From Siphonodentalium dalli (Eukaryota > Mollusca > Scaphopoda > Gadilida > Siphonodentaliidae), in assembly GCA_032622095.1 (NCBI GenBank), contig CP136066.1, forward strand, positions 49,886,911 to 49,950,910: a DNA stretch of 64,000 nt. Direction: 5' to 3'. Under the pieces are notes generated by a model, which was not told the origin of the DNA, ran no database searches, and was given only the letters and a program-made list of their open reading frames with translations. Below are positions 25,601 to 35,639 of the stretch, in pieces; position 1 is the stretch's first letter, and the number at the start of each line of letters is the position of its first letter. A program made the position numbers and the translations under genes.

Positions 25601-28600
25601 AAATGAATGGGAGAATCCATTCAGTATTGAAAGGGTTAAATTATAAATCGTTCATTTCGACAAGACTCAGTCTCAGACATACCCGGAATTCGTCAATATA
25701 TGCACATAACCGATAGAAGAATAGAAAATAGTTGAAATATTATATCATTATGATTTATCTTTCAATGATGCATGCATATATCACCAAATGCCAGTGATGA
25801 TATATAGTCTGGGATTAGGAAGATTTCGTAAATGAAAATATGCTGATTGATAACATTTCAGCCAACTGAGCCGCCATATTTCGTAAGCCACAAACGTTGT
25901 GACTCAGCCGGCTTAGCTAGACAACCAGGCACAAAATTTGTTGAGCCAGCCATGAAAACCATTTGTCAGGGCTTTGGGGTCTACTCCTCGAGATTATTTC
26001 GTCTTGAGGGTCCCTTTCGGCTTGCTGACCAATCTCCAGCCGTCTTAGAAAGTAATGACATTATGAGCGTTTACAGATCATATTTCAACAAAATACACCT
26101 AAAATGGACACACAAGAAACAACACATTAACAAAATCGCCAATAATAACTCGAAGATCTGACCTATAAGCTATGTCTTCCACAGAGCCCCGTTGTCATTA
26201 TCTATTATATATAACATGGATTATCAAATAAAATCACATGAGTTTTAAAGAATGTCACCGTAACAAAATTAGGATACTTCACATGTATACTGTACATCAT
26301 TACATCTGCATTCTTAAAACAGTCATCATTATATTTAAACATTCCACAGTTTAAGAGTTATGCCATATGCCATATATATTTGGCTAATGGTGTGCTATGT
26401 GTGTCTTTGGTACTCTTGGGCTCCACATAAAAGAGCAGACCCAAATAAATGTGCAGAATGGAATTTAGTCTCACTTTAATCAACAATTTATTATTAATTC
26501 TAGACTGAGATAACTTAAATTCAACTAAGACAGGTCTTGCAAGACATACATAGTTTTCTTCACAAAACTCACAAAACTCCAGCATTATAATGGGCAACTT
26601 GGAATATTAATAATTTTAAATATAAGTAACATAGGCCTATTAATTTTCAGATCCGAGGTCAACTTTTCACATGCCGAGGTCGAGTTCGGTGCTTACAAAT
26701 CGATTCGAAACAGCGCGAATAATAAAATGCCAGTCATAATGACACTGTGAGAATCTTTCGTGTTTTCTCTTTCCAACGATATATAATGCGTATGTATCCG
26801 TTTTAGTTATCTGCCTCAATTATCAAGAAGAAGTGGTACTATCTTCCATCAGGATAAAAACAATGTGTAACTTCTATGACGTCGTTAGAGGTTATAACGT
26901 TAGATCACGTTAACGCTTAACCGGCCGATGCATTTGACTGTTTCAGATGTCTTGGCGATATCTCGGGCACCGATGCTAATTTATCTTTACGTGGAAACTT
27001 GATAATTAATGAGAGTGTGTACATGTATATGAGGCGCGTTTATATACTTGAGTGGAAATCAAATCGGGTTAAACTGGCGGATTTTTACGGACGAAATCTG
27101 ATGCATAGGGTATCTCGGTATCCGCTGGGCCGATTTCCCGGTATCCGCTGGGCCGATTTCCACCATTTTTGGGGTGTTGGTGTTGGACCCCACCTGACCT
27201 TGACCTTCAAAATGGTCAATTCAAGGTCAAAGCCCGGACGAAGTCGGGTCACCTTCTAGTATATATATATATATATATCTGAATTTCCGATCAACAATTT
27301 AGATATGTTTACCGGCTTTATAAAAACATGAATGGAATTTGAACTTTCCCTCACGGATAGTTTATTTTATAGTCAAAGGTAGAAATGTTGAATGAAACAA
27401 ACATCAACTGTTTCTTGTGCTACTTTATTACCCCTACCAATCGAATAATTAACAATAGTTACAAAGCTATACTATAAGTGCACCAGTAGGAGAGAAGCCA
27501 CATGTGTGGTTCTGTACTTTGTTAATGTCAATATCCAAGGACTATTCGTTCATTTCAAGTACTATTCAAGGTTCAAATCGTATTCAAGGACTATTCATTT
27601 CAAGGTCTGAAAGACAAGGACCTTGACCTGTATATAATGCTGATAAACTCACATACCAAATTTGGTTCAGATACGATCAAACAAACTGAGTTATCATCCG
27701 GAAAGCAGAAAATTACAAGATTCTAAGCAAAACAAAGAGCCATAACTCCGGCCAAATTGGCGGACCAAACCCATATTCGAGCTTAACCTGTATTTTGGTC
27801 TGATCAACTCACATATCAAATTTGTTTCTGATCTAATAACTGAAACTAAAGTTATCATTCGAAAACCCCGGACGCATGGACAAAAATCCTAGAACTCTGG
27901 CAATGATTGAATTGAACTCAAATTCAAACTTGACCTGCAAAATCATCTAGAAAGAACCCAGATCTTGATCTGTTTATCAAATCTGGTTCAGTTCACTCGA
28001 TTCAATCTAAAGTTATCATCTGGAAACCGCATCTCAGGTAAAATCTAAGTCGAAATCATGCAGACAAACCCATATTCGAACTTGATTTGTATTTTGGGAT
28101 GGTTAACTAATATACCAAATTTGGTTCAGTGCACTCAATTCAAGTTATCATCCGGAACCAAAACCGGATGTACAGATGGATGGACGGACATCCCATTTAC
28201 ACAATACAACCGTTTTTCTCAAATGGGCTGCTGGTGCAAGAGTTTTCTCTGAATAACAACACACTCTATAGCTACCTTATCATATACTCTTCTCTCGAGA
28301 TGAACTTCCGAAGCAAATTTCCTCTTTCTACCACTCCCAGGTCGTTTGAATTTCTCCTTCATTGCGTTGATAACTTTAATATGTATCAATGGCTTTCGCT
28401 CCCTTTTAAATTTGCTCTTGAGCCCTTGCATAATATCACCCTGAAAGAAAGATAAGTAGACTGTCCCTTGGTAATCTGAATCAGAATTTTCTCCCTAAAT
28501 ATTCTCTGACCACCGTTGCATCATTATTGATGACACCCAATAAATTCCTATACCAGTGCATGAATGTGAATGCATAGTAGTGTTAAATCAGGGTTTCCGC

Positions 28601-31600
28601 TATACCGGCAGGGGTTCCCCCTTGACGGCCCCGTTCGCCTCGCCAAGTTTTCCCCTCCTGCCATATCCCAGGACATACTGCATGTCTATAAAGGTATAAA
28701 GATGTTTAAAACTTCTGAATTTTGTTGGAATAGTACTAAGGAATTTTAAAAGGTAAATTATTTCATATAGAGGTGCCATGATTACTGATTTTGATAATCG
28801 ATATTTGGTCGTCAATAATATACTATAAGCGATTAATAGTACCTAATAACATCAGTACCGGTAGGAGTATTCTGTAATATGGCTCATTGGCTGGGTCTGG
28901 TTAACTGCACTGTCGCTGGTTGTTTCAAGCATCGGCCGATGAAATATTTACATTAATAAGTACATCTTACTGTTAAAAAATGACCAATGAACACAATGTA
29001 TTGAAAGTAGGAATGCACAATGGATGGTCGGCAGTTCCTAAAAAGGGAAACTATTCCATCGAAAAACCAGAGCGTGGATAACAATCACAAAGATGTGTCC
29101 CCACCTGCAAATTGTAGGACTTACAACAAATTAAGCATTTTGATAATAGCGAGTTTCATTCAGCATTCACCGCATGATACGTGATAGCTTGTACTGGTAT
29201 CATCTTAGTATAATAATGCAAACAAAGTAGTCGCAAATGACATCACGGAGAACATCGATGATGTTCGGTGTTTTCCAGAGAATGTCACACAGCTAGCTCA
29301 CCATTGGTCCAATCAGATTCAAGGCTAGTGGCGGTCATTTCATTGAACACGGTACTAGTCGGCATATTTCAAAGATATAGTGCCGCCTTTCAAGTATATA
29401 TACGACGTCGCCATAAGTTCAAAGCTTAGTGTTGCCAATTTGCAGAATATACATCGTTCCGAAGAGTAGCCATGTCACATCATCAAAGGAACTGCGGACT
29501 GTTGGCAACATATTACTATAAGTTAGTAGTACTCATGTCGGAATCTGTTTGATACGCGATCAATGGTTGTTAACCCTTCCGTTGTAGATAAAACTGTGTA
29601 AAACAAACAAAGTATTCAATAATATCCAACATTTTTCGACGTCCGAAATAAATAACGTAGATAATCGGCTATGGAAATGGTAATCGATTATCGGCTTTAT
29701 CAACGGTTAATTGATTATACGATTAATCGTGGCACCCCTAATTTTATATCTTGTGAGTGTACACACTTTAAACGCGTTGTTAAATTGAAACAGGAAGTGA
29801 TCGAACTGACATCACTAGAAGCTATGCCTTTGAGGATGGTTTGTTACGTTGCGGTTAGTACCAGGTTATGTAGCCGCACCGGGCATCAAGGCATCTTACC
29901 ACTGCCCACAAAAAATACTCGTCGGTCAGATATGTAATCAGCCTTAATATATTCCAATTACGTTTATCCGAAATAACTGCTGGGTCTTCCAAAGTGAGTC
30001 TTTTAACATTAACGAGCACATTTAACTCGGGATCCCAATTACTGGTGTTTTTGTACATGTACTAGTACTTTGTAAATTAATTTATATCTAATAAATTAAC
30101 TAGTTTTAAAGTTACAGGTACATGTATAAGGTTTGATAACTTGGCACTTGGAACAAAACAATCTGTCATTTCTACTCTCACACGATTCTATTGGCCAATA
30201 TAACGAAAATAGTTCAACCAGTGCTACTAGTAAGAGTAAAACAGGCTACTTTTACCTGGATTTTTCCCATTGACAGCTACTGGCCCCATTCCCCTACCCC
30301 TAGCAGAAACCCTGGTTAAATGTAATTTAGTAGCTAGCCAGATATAATGATCTGTTTAAAATAGAAATGTGAGCCTGAGGGAATAGAGAATAAATATGTG
30401 TCCAAGTCCCAACAACAACTGATTGAATTTATGGGCAGGAGCCAATGTTTTTAAGGTAATTTGAGCAGACAAGTAAAGTTTGGCAAGTTTAAAAATGAAC
30501 AAAACTAATTGTAAAATGTCAGAATAATCGAAATTGCTTTCAAATATATTTAATTTGAAATGAATAAAATAGGCCATATGAACACTCATTCAATGTCATA
30601 TTGTAATTTGAACTCGTTCTCTGGACAGTTATACATATGTTGATTCGGTTATTTCTGGTCGTAAATCAGGGCTTGATGTCCATTGGAAGTAAAGATGTGT
30701 CAAAGTGAGATTACAATGAACGTAGCCCTGAGTGGGGTTAGGTACATAAGGGGTAACGCATGGTTTGCCATAATGCACTTCCATTTCTGGCAAAAAACAT
30801 TTGTTCACAATTAGCATCATTTCAGCCAAAAACTGCCAATATTTTGACATGAAAAAGAGTTTTCTACTCAAATAAGAAGCTGCCAATTCCTCCAATCAAA
30901 ATTAATCTCGCCAGTGATTGTCATGTTAATAGTGATGGGTGGTTTTGAAATTTTGACTCGGTTAGTTTCGGTTTGAACTAAAAGAGTTGACTCTAGGTTT
31001 TCGTTTCAATTTTATAAAGTACATTGCGTACCGGTATATGCAGAGATTCCGCTATACCGACAGAAGGTCCTTTTGATGGCCCCATTCCCCTAGCCAAGTT
31101 CTCCCCTAGACAAATCCCCCCACCCCCCGAAGCATTCTCCTCCCAGCCCAAAAATAATAACAGGACTGGCCAGTATGCCGACTGTATGTATAATTGTCCA
31201 GATGACTCCCGAATGTCGTAATATTAACGCCCGGTGCATCTGTTTCATTACATCAATGATAAAACTTATTTCGTAAAAATATATATATTTATATCTTGTT
31301 TGCATATATCAGTTTTATCACCAATTTGTTGGTTGCTCGGGTCATTCGATGGTGTTTGATGGAGTTAGGCATGGCCCACAAGAGACCATGAAAAAATAAA
31401 ATAAAATGAAAAGCCTACCACCCACCTCTATTTTTTTGGGCTTGTTACGGGAAACACACATTCAATTTGTTTTGGCCTTACTCCATTGTTTACATATATG
31501 CAAATTTTTTGTTACATCATAGATAAGCTTGTGCTCATAGTTTTATACTAGTAGACCGTAGACGACATATTAGAATTGGGCCAAGTTTGGAGTTTATCAC

Positions 31601-32937
31601 ACACAATGAATTACGAAAAAAATTTAATTAACTTTTGAACACGGGGATCCCGGAAAGATAATCATAATTAATCATTGAACAATATCGCAGTTCTTGAGTT
31701 TATTTGTCAAAATTTTTGGCAAGGAAGACTAACATGTCAACGCTAGACGGATTGAGACATATTCGTTCCCAGAGTCAAGTTCTAAGATATAATTGAACAA
31801 CAAAGGACGACCGCTGAGTCGGAAAGTTTGGACAAAGTATCACAAGGTTGGAATCGGAAAAAGATACTCCATTACTCACTCTACTTCGGCCCAAAATACA
31901 ACTGTTGTGTCATTGGTTGCAATAAAAGACAACGGAGACTTGGGAGCAACCGATAAAGGCTGCTTTCAATCAGTGGTCCCCTCAAGTATTCAACTCAGTA
32001 TTGGATTTTAATTTAAAACTGTCTTTTGAGATTATAAATTTGTGATTGCGATATATTGAATTTTTATTTTACACACGGTTTCAATATGGTTTTTCTTTTA
32101 CAAACCAACTATAGTCAATATATAGAGGATATGAAATGAGTGTTTCTCTCATATGATATTTATGAAACAGGTCTAAGAATTTTCAGTTTTCTCGAGCATC
32201 TGGCTCGAGAAAACTGAAAATTCGTGACGAGTTTCATAAATATCATATGAGAGAAACACGAATTACATTTCTATTTATCATATGACACCTATAAATTGAT
32301 TAAATGATGTCCAAAAACGCACACAAATCACCAAATAGCTATATGACATCGGCAGCAAAAGGTTAATGTGACGTCACTTCATTGCACTGGAAGCCCAATT
32401 ACACCTGGCGAACTAGCAGAAATAATATGTACGCGAAGATATAGTGTGCTATTTTGTTCTCAGTTTGTGACATTATATCGTATGTTTTATATTAGATAAA
32501 TACGAATAACATATTCTATTTATCGTATAACAATGTCCAAAACTATATATTTCACTATCTAATTGCGAGATTCAGCCAATCAGAACACATTTTTTGTCAA
32601 CAAACCAATCAAATTATCGGAGGGTTATATGAATTAGTAATTGATATGAAATTGATTTATGATATAGTTTCCAACATAAATAATAATTGAGTCATATGAT
32701 AAATTGAAATATCGCCCAGCCCTAGCGAGTTGAGTGTCGAAAGATTTCAAGTTATAAAGAAATGCATTAAAAGAAAAAAGTCAATTTCATGGGCTGGATG
32801 GATGTATGTTGGCAACCAAATTAAGGCATTACTGATTTAACTTACATTAGTATACTGGTTAACATCCTTCAGGAATGGGTATTTGAACAGTAGTGCTGAC
32901 ATGACAGCATCATATTGTCGACAGGATGGGTACCTAA
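10361..32937 (-). CDS. SAMD3-like gene, six exons, N-terminus missing
   Basis: Six minus-strand exons join without a frame conflict: 32846-32937, 28276-28440, 24344-24562, 17285-17462, 15713-15792 and 10361-10645. They give 338 residues and a stop. Landmarks in order are RYPSCRQYDAVMSALLFKYP (1-20), GLKSKFKRERKP with the basic GSGRKRK tract (about 36-71), MWKTYFYRNEF...FPALKVPEM (about 127-158), and a C-terminal hydrophobic segment with YYIFGLKYPNQLAKTLIFVE (about 288-307). From memory of the family, this order matches animal 'sterile alpha motif domain-containing protein 3-like' proteins, whose function is unknown. It is presumably intracellular: I see no signal peptide, and the basic tract could be a nuclear signal. 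The first visible exon needs one base from an upstream exon, so the start and the expected N-terminal region lie above 32937 and were not found. Coding is ~1 kb over 22.6 kb. The introns are full of transposons. Confidence 0.75.
10646..12289. other. Intron of the SAMD3-like gene, no element recognised
   Basis: AT-rich, with a G10 run (about 11035-11044) and very decayed blocks ('gaagggttaat...', 11830-12060) related to the tandem unit that follows. Confidence 0.5.
12290..13030 (+). repeat. Dispersed repeat R1, copy 2
   Basis: One 'gggccataactctg...accaaatttgg' unit is followed by three ~150-bp units marked by 'ataccaaaaac(c/t)atacag(a/g)tga' at about 12500, 12645 and 12801. Then come 'gtgtctacggacagacggac', a GACG/GACA microsatellite (12906-12975), and the terminal hairpin at 12998-13029 (tatgtgtacc...gggtacacata). 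It sits in an intron of the SAMD3-like gene. Confidence 0.75.
13330..13800 (+). repeat. Two to three ~170-bp tandem units with GGAC-rich end
   Basis: 'gttaaagttttaagtcggacagaattttc' recurs ~170 bp later as 'gttaaagttattaattcggacagaattttc', followed by a third partial 'gttagagttatgaggtcggacgg'. It ends in a GGAC/GGAG-rich run, like R1 but different in sequence. Confidence 0.65.
14041..14298. mobile_element. Fold-back element FB, copy 1
   Basis: Starts 'atatagaggat'. The left arm (ctcaca...ggaatttatcaacc, then gttcactaaattcgatttg) pairs with a right arm reading caaatagaatttagaggac and ggttgataaattacgtata. The centre is near 14120 and a TGACGTCA palindrome lies at 14291-14298. A second copy at 32120-32376 has the same spacing but different arm sequence. 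Confidence 0.7.
14395..14825 (+). repeat. Tandem repeat, 161-170-bp unit x 2.5
   Basis: 'gtgaacatcca.ac..aatt.cattgag' occurs at 14425, 14586 and 14756. 'aaagatgaataactctagaat' links the units, and each ends in '(a/g)ttatgacatgaac'-like sequence. It is intronic and non-coding; the open frames here are repeat artefacts. Confidence 0.8.
15713..15792 (-). CDS. SAMD3-like, fifth visible exon
   Basis: A strong acceptor (tccatattttcag/AACTAAAG) and donor (GATCAG/gtagga) bound 80 nt, starting with two bases that complete the split codon to Glu and ending in phase 0. It encodes LKRITAILCLPHLQHEKSDM and LYVIDQ, matching the family's short 'alr.LP.Ll' helix. I found it because the phases of the flanking exons demanded such an exon, and that supports the model. 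Confidence 0.65.
16046..16110. repeat. Tandem duplication, 32-bp unit x 2
   Basis: 'gacatattggagggcaagac' followed by 'acacactaatt' is repeated exactly with a 32-bp period, suggesting a very recent duplication. Confidence 0.9.
17285..17462 (-). CDS. SAMD3-like, fourth visible exon
   Basis: Acceptor ccttcttcag/CTGATT and donor CAGCAAG/gtagtt bound 178 nt: 59 codons plus one base. The product is mostly helical (LIADINRKMGFELD..., TASILREAARNSECKK, ELETVIEEEKQQ) and would follow FPALKVPEM directly. Ending in phase 1, it fits the next exon and not the last one. Confidence 0.7.
18150..19700. other. Intron of the SAMD3-like gene, nothing firm
   Basis: Contains the antisense copy of the 'cagggtttccactaggggt' repeat (18155-18210) and no supported exon. 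Confidence 0.4.
19728..20456. mobile_element. Element with ~30-bp inverted ends (agggtggatacacacatgca)
   Basis: The left end at about 19731 reads agggtggatacacacatgca then tgtaat. The reverse complement is at 20428-20456. The ~730-bp interior has no transposase-like frame. I could not identify matching target duplications. Confidence 0.55.
20536..20600 (+). repeat. Repeat shared with 63860-63917
   Basis: 'cctgccatgtaatatgagtc' and 'tcagctgtttggcc...cagtcctgtctgg' match 'cctgcctaagtaatacgaat' and 'tcaactatctgggc...ggtcctgtctgg' near the right edge. A perfect TGACGTCA follows at 20616-20623. Confidence 0.6.
22174..23600 (-). mobile_element. hAT-type DNA transposon, internally decayed
   Basis: The terminal repeats are TAGGGTCCTGCGAAT and, at the other end, its complement ATTCCCAGGACCCTA. 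They are flanked by 8-bp target duplications cctcaacc (22166-22173) and cttcaacc (23601-23608), 7 of 8 identical. An 8-bp duplication is the hAT signature. Subterminal GAATCGAAT repeats at both ends look like transposase-binding sites. The remnant coding region on the minus strand is a BED-finger start only. The 1427-bp length is far short of an autonomous hAT. It lies in an intron of the SAMD3-like gene, in the same orientation. Confidence 0.8.
22498..22747 (-). pseudogene. hAT transposase N-terminal remnant (BED zinc finger), frameshifted
   Basis: ATG at 22747 opens MSSVIHVYLKHDKSYM, then a stop. After a frameshift the frame reads AETYTCDECNMVHKSQASGT and RHLIIQHY. This is the C-x2-C ... 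H-x4-H core of a BED finger, the DNA-binding module at the N-terminus of many hAT transposases. No catalytic domain follows. Confidence 0.6.
24110..24175. repeat. Imperfect tandem pair 'gagagaatt..(t/g)atttgtcg(t/c)gct'
   Basis: Two ~33-bp copies lie head to tail. The region is intronic. Confidence 0.5.
24344..24562 (-). CDS. SAMD3-like, third visible exon
   Basis: Acceptor cgttttgcag/TCTGAC and donor GAAATG/gtatgt give 73 codons, phase 0 to 0. An acidic start (SDSASAIDDDFEDAES) is followed by DKMWKTYFYRNEFIQSH and IKQFPALKVPEM. This is the family's 'M.kTf..RR.fI......e....WPALf' box with local substitutions. Confidence 0.75.
25060..25110 (+). repeat. 'caaggactattcaaggacta' short repeats
   Basis: Three to four copies of 'caaggacta(t)' lie here and again at 27535-27610, each beside a repeat boundary. 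They look like the tail of one dispersed element. Confidence 0.5.
25137..25260 (+). mobile_element. Solo end of a hAT-type element
   Basis: TAGGGTCCTACGAATATTTG resembles the right terminus of the element at 22174-23600 (TAGGGTCCTGGGAATATTCG when reversed). It is followed by AT-rich subterminal repeats (tcaaatatttcc, aatatcgaatat). I found no partner end. Confidence 0.45.
27095..27280. repeat. 23-bp tandem pair, inverted TTGACCTT sites and (TA)n
   Basis: 'ggtatccgctgggccgattt' plus 'ccc' is duplicated (27118-27162). The following 'tgaccttgacctt...attcaaggtca' (about 27196-27230) forms inverted AGGTCA-type half-sites. A (TA)10 run at 27258-27279 ends the block. It is intronic in the SAMD3-like gene. 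Confidence 0.65.
27615..28190 (+). repeat. R1-related tandem units without the 3' hairpin
   Basis: Repeated 'tcacata(c/t)caaatttg', 'ccatattcgaacttgatttg' and 'gttatcatc(c/t)gga' at ~150-bp spacing. It ends in 'gatggatggacggac' 86 bp from a SAMD3-like exon. Confidence 0.65.
28276..28440 (-). CDS. SAMD3-like, second visible exon
   Basis: Acceptor tttctttcag/GGTGAT and donor GATAAG/gtagct give exactly 55 codons, phase 0 to 0. The product is highly basic: GLKSKFKRERKPL, AMKEKFKRP and GSGRKRKF. In the family this stretch directly follows the KYP box, matching the order here. GSGRKRK may be a nuclear localisation signal (inference). Confidence 0.75.
28768..29740. mobile_element. Non-autonomous hAT element, 8-bp target duplication
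   Basis: TAGAGGTGCCATGATTA at the left and its complement (TAATCGTGGCACCCCTA) at the right are flanked by atttcata (28760-28767) and attttata (29741-29748). The 8-bp flank, the TA(G)GGGTGCCA terminus and subterminal 'ataatcgat/ gattaatcg' motifs indicate a hAT family. The 973-bp body lacks a transposase. It is intronic in the SAMD3-like gene. Confidence 0.75.
30222..30316 (+). repeat. Dispersed repeat copy (partner of 5825-5935)
   Basis: 'taaaacaggctacttttacc' and 'cattcccctacccctag' are nearly identical to the copy near 5.85 kb. The related 'ccgctataccg' subtype is at 28590-28665 and 31035-31110. Confidence 0.65.
32120..32376. mobile_element. Fold-back element FB, copy 2
   Basis: Starts 'atatagaggat'. 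The outer arm 32140-32168 is perfectly complementary to 32231-32259 (29 bp). The inner arm 32177-32196 (gaattttcagttttctcgag) is perfectly complementary to 32204-32223, with loop catctgg. TGACGTCA lies at 32369-32376. Distances from the centre to both landmarks (80 and 169 bp) match copy 1 at 14041-14298 (79 and 171 bp). Confidence 0.8.
32846..32937 (-). CDS. SAMD3-like, first visible exon
   Basis: Acceptor attttcag/TTAGG and donor AAT/gtaagt bound 92 nt: two nt completing a split codon, then 30 codons. The RYPSCRQYDAVMSALLFKYP string and the following FLKDVNQYTN are the conserved 'YPS...ALv.KYP.Lk' box of the family. It ends in phase 0, as the next exon requires. Confidence 0.75.
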
Positions 32938-35639
32938 CTGAAAATTATGATATAATCAACACTTTATCATCACTGTTGCATAGTATATGCTTTTGATGAA
33001 TAGTAACCAATTTGTTTTGGCCCAAATGCATGGTTCCGAAACTCCACACAAGCAACCTTATTATTTGCATTTTATCCAAAACCGGAATGTGGAACTAAGA
33101 ATTTTTTCTGTTATTTATTCAAGTCTATTACAAACCTCTTTTAAGGAGTTAAGAAAGACTGTTGTGCATCGCATATAAACTTTTTACTCTTTACAATTGG
33201 GTCATGTAGTCTAATTGATATAGTTCATGGCAACTGAAGTTTTTCTGAACATGTAACTTGAATTGATTTTAATCTTTGACTATACATGTAGCAATAATAT
33301 CAACATGTTTGTTGTGTTTGAAAATGTAATCTGATTTGAGGAAAAGAGAGTGAAAAGTCCAATAAAACATGTGTATAATGATATGATTTCAATTTTCCCT
33401 ACTTCATATTACAACTGTATTATTCCAAATGAAGACAAAATGGTTTATGAAAGGGTTGATTGTTTTTTTTTATACACTGTATTTACCAACATTGTATGTT
33501 GGATTTTGGGGGTTAAAAGTTGGGAGTGGTACTATATTGTTAATATATAATGGGAATAATTGTAATATGTAGAGAGAAAAAAAAAGTGGAGAAAAGGTTT
33601 AATCTACCCTATTTATTCAGTCCATTAGGCCAACATAAAAAAATTCCTAGATTCTCATCAGCGCCCGCCCCGATTTTAGCACCCGTCTCAGATTTCTTAA
33701 TTTGGTCACAAGAACATTGTCTGTTCCGTATTAAGAAACTGAAGATTAATCATTGTATTGTCTAAGAGAAGTAATAAAATTATTTTTTAAGTCGTTTAGA
33801 GAACAGCCGTCATGAGACATACCATACGTGTATCTTTTCAGAATTGTATAAGTATTGTAACTCCTACAAAATTGGCATTGGATAGTGTTACAAATGAAAA
33901 TCTACATGCAGAACACACCTGTTATAATAAAGTATCGGGTTTTGTTTGGAATTTCTGATTTTTACAACATCTTGGAAAGTAGTATGCCATACTTTAACTT
34001 CTGCACATATGATTTGAAATAGAACTGGTTTTCGTAATTATTAATTTAGGCCTAAAAAAAATTATCCGTGCTTCTGCTAACCCAACCGACCCATGTTCAA
34101 AAACCCCCACCATAATTTTTCCCCCAACTGTAATTTAATTTTTTCCTGAACCACGGTAATTTCTTTGCTTTTGCTTGTCCAAATATGCAAAATAATAATT
34201 CCATTTTCTATCACTTGCAGTCATAAATTTAATTCAATGAGTCATTATACTAATTTAACTGAAAATTATGCTCACAAAACCCATCAAACCGGGGTTAATT
34301 GTAGTGCTAACCGGTTAACCACGGGCATTAACCAAACCATAACCGGTTAACCGTGACCAGTATTACCCTCAGTACGAGATTGAATACACTGGCCACTATA
34401 GCGGAAAAACAAATGTTTATACGCGTCCCGGAAACGTTGATATACATGCAATCACAAATGATGTCTTGGTCGTACAATGCGTTCCCGTTACGGCGATCAA
34501 ATAGTTGTAAATGTGTATAAATTAATTCAATTTTGAGCCCATACAAACTAAAATATAATATATATTAGTGGTGGGCTAGTATATCGATGTTTACAGGAGT
34601 TCTGCACCGCATAAACAACGCTTGTAATTGTTTTAAGTTTTCCGCATGCGCTAGAACATTATTATAGTCAGGTGCATTTAGCGATGTCGTCGCATTCGTC
34701 TGTAGGTCTGAGGAATTTTCGGCTAGATATTGTTACCAACATGACATATTTAAATTAATCCCACCGTTCTCCCCATCACCAACGCAAAGTAATTTTGGTA
34801 CCATGTGTTGCGTTCTAAAAGAAGCCGCCCCGATGGACGGTGAAGATGAATAGAAATTGAAACTTGAGTTCGGGGCAATCAAACATTAGTTTTTAAAATA
34901 TCGATAGAGTTCACACAACAGGAAACTCTCACGTGGTTACGTGGTCTCCGACCGCATTTCATAACAACTTACATCCACGGAAGCATTATGACGCAATTCG
35001 AGAATGGAGTTTTAATTACTTCAATGTGAAGAATACATGTGTACAAGATGAATCACAATGGTGATAAAATTGATTTAATTTTGAGTCTTCGTTCGTCATT
35101 TTATACCCCCGAAATATCCACCAAAATCACACGCCTGGGTTTCAGGTTAGGCGAGTGACCAACCACACTCCTGCATTTTACAGAATCGAAGGACTGTAAA
35201 TGCATGTATATGGATTTAGAAGACCACACAATAAGTCAGTCTCAAGAATACAAGCAACATTATTATTATCCTGCACCCCAAATGCAATAGAGGGAATTTC
35301 AAAATAAGACATTTCCTCTAATGTTTTTTAGAAATCCTTACTGAACCTGGCTCAAAGTGAAAGATATAATTTAATATCTGCCTATCAGATTATATCATGT
35401 GTCTATGGCATGGGTTAATTTTAATCCCAAAATCCATGCAAGACCAGAGAGCTACATGTATGTTGGAGTTGATAAATCCTGAGAGGTCACTGTCCACACA
35501 CTATGGAAATGCAATAAACAGATAGCTATTAAAGTGCAGCAGTGAATATCAGATTTCATTACCGGGTATCAATAATAGAGATTATCTCTAGTCTCTCTTA
35601 CTGATACCAGTTGTAAGCTGCTACATTGTAAGCAAATCT
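32938..35639. other. Upstream region of the SAMD3-like gene, start exon not found
   Basis: The N-terminal exon(s) should lie here or further right. The next exon must end with one base of a split codon. I found no convincing candidate. CpG-containing patches at 34300-34520 and 34600-34900 could be promoter or repeat; 34281-34360 holds 'aaccggttaacc' palindromes. Confidence 0.3.

Noticed and set aside
29855-30058. Minus-strand ORF with protein-like composition (LEDPAVISDKRNWNILRLIT) and a donor-like gtaaga
   Set aside because: No family recognised, and its phase (2) does not fit between the SAMD3-like exons on either side.
34281-34360. 'aaccggttaacc' palindromes as transposon ends
   Set aside because: Two or three inverted strings only; no partner end or target duplication found.
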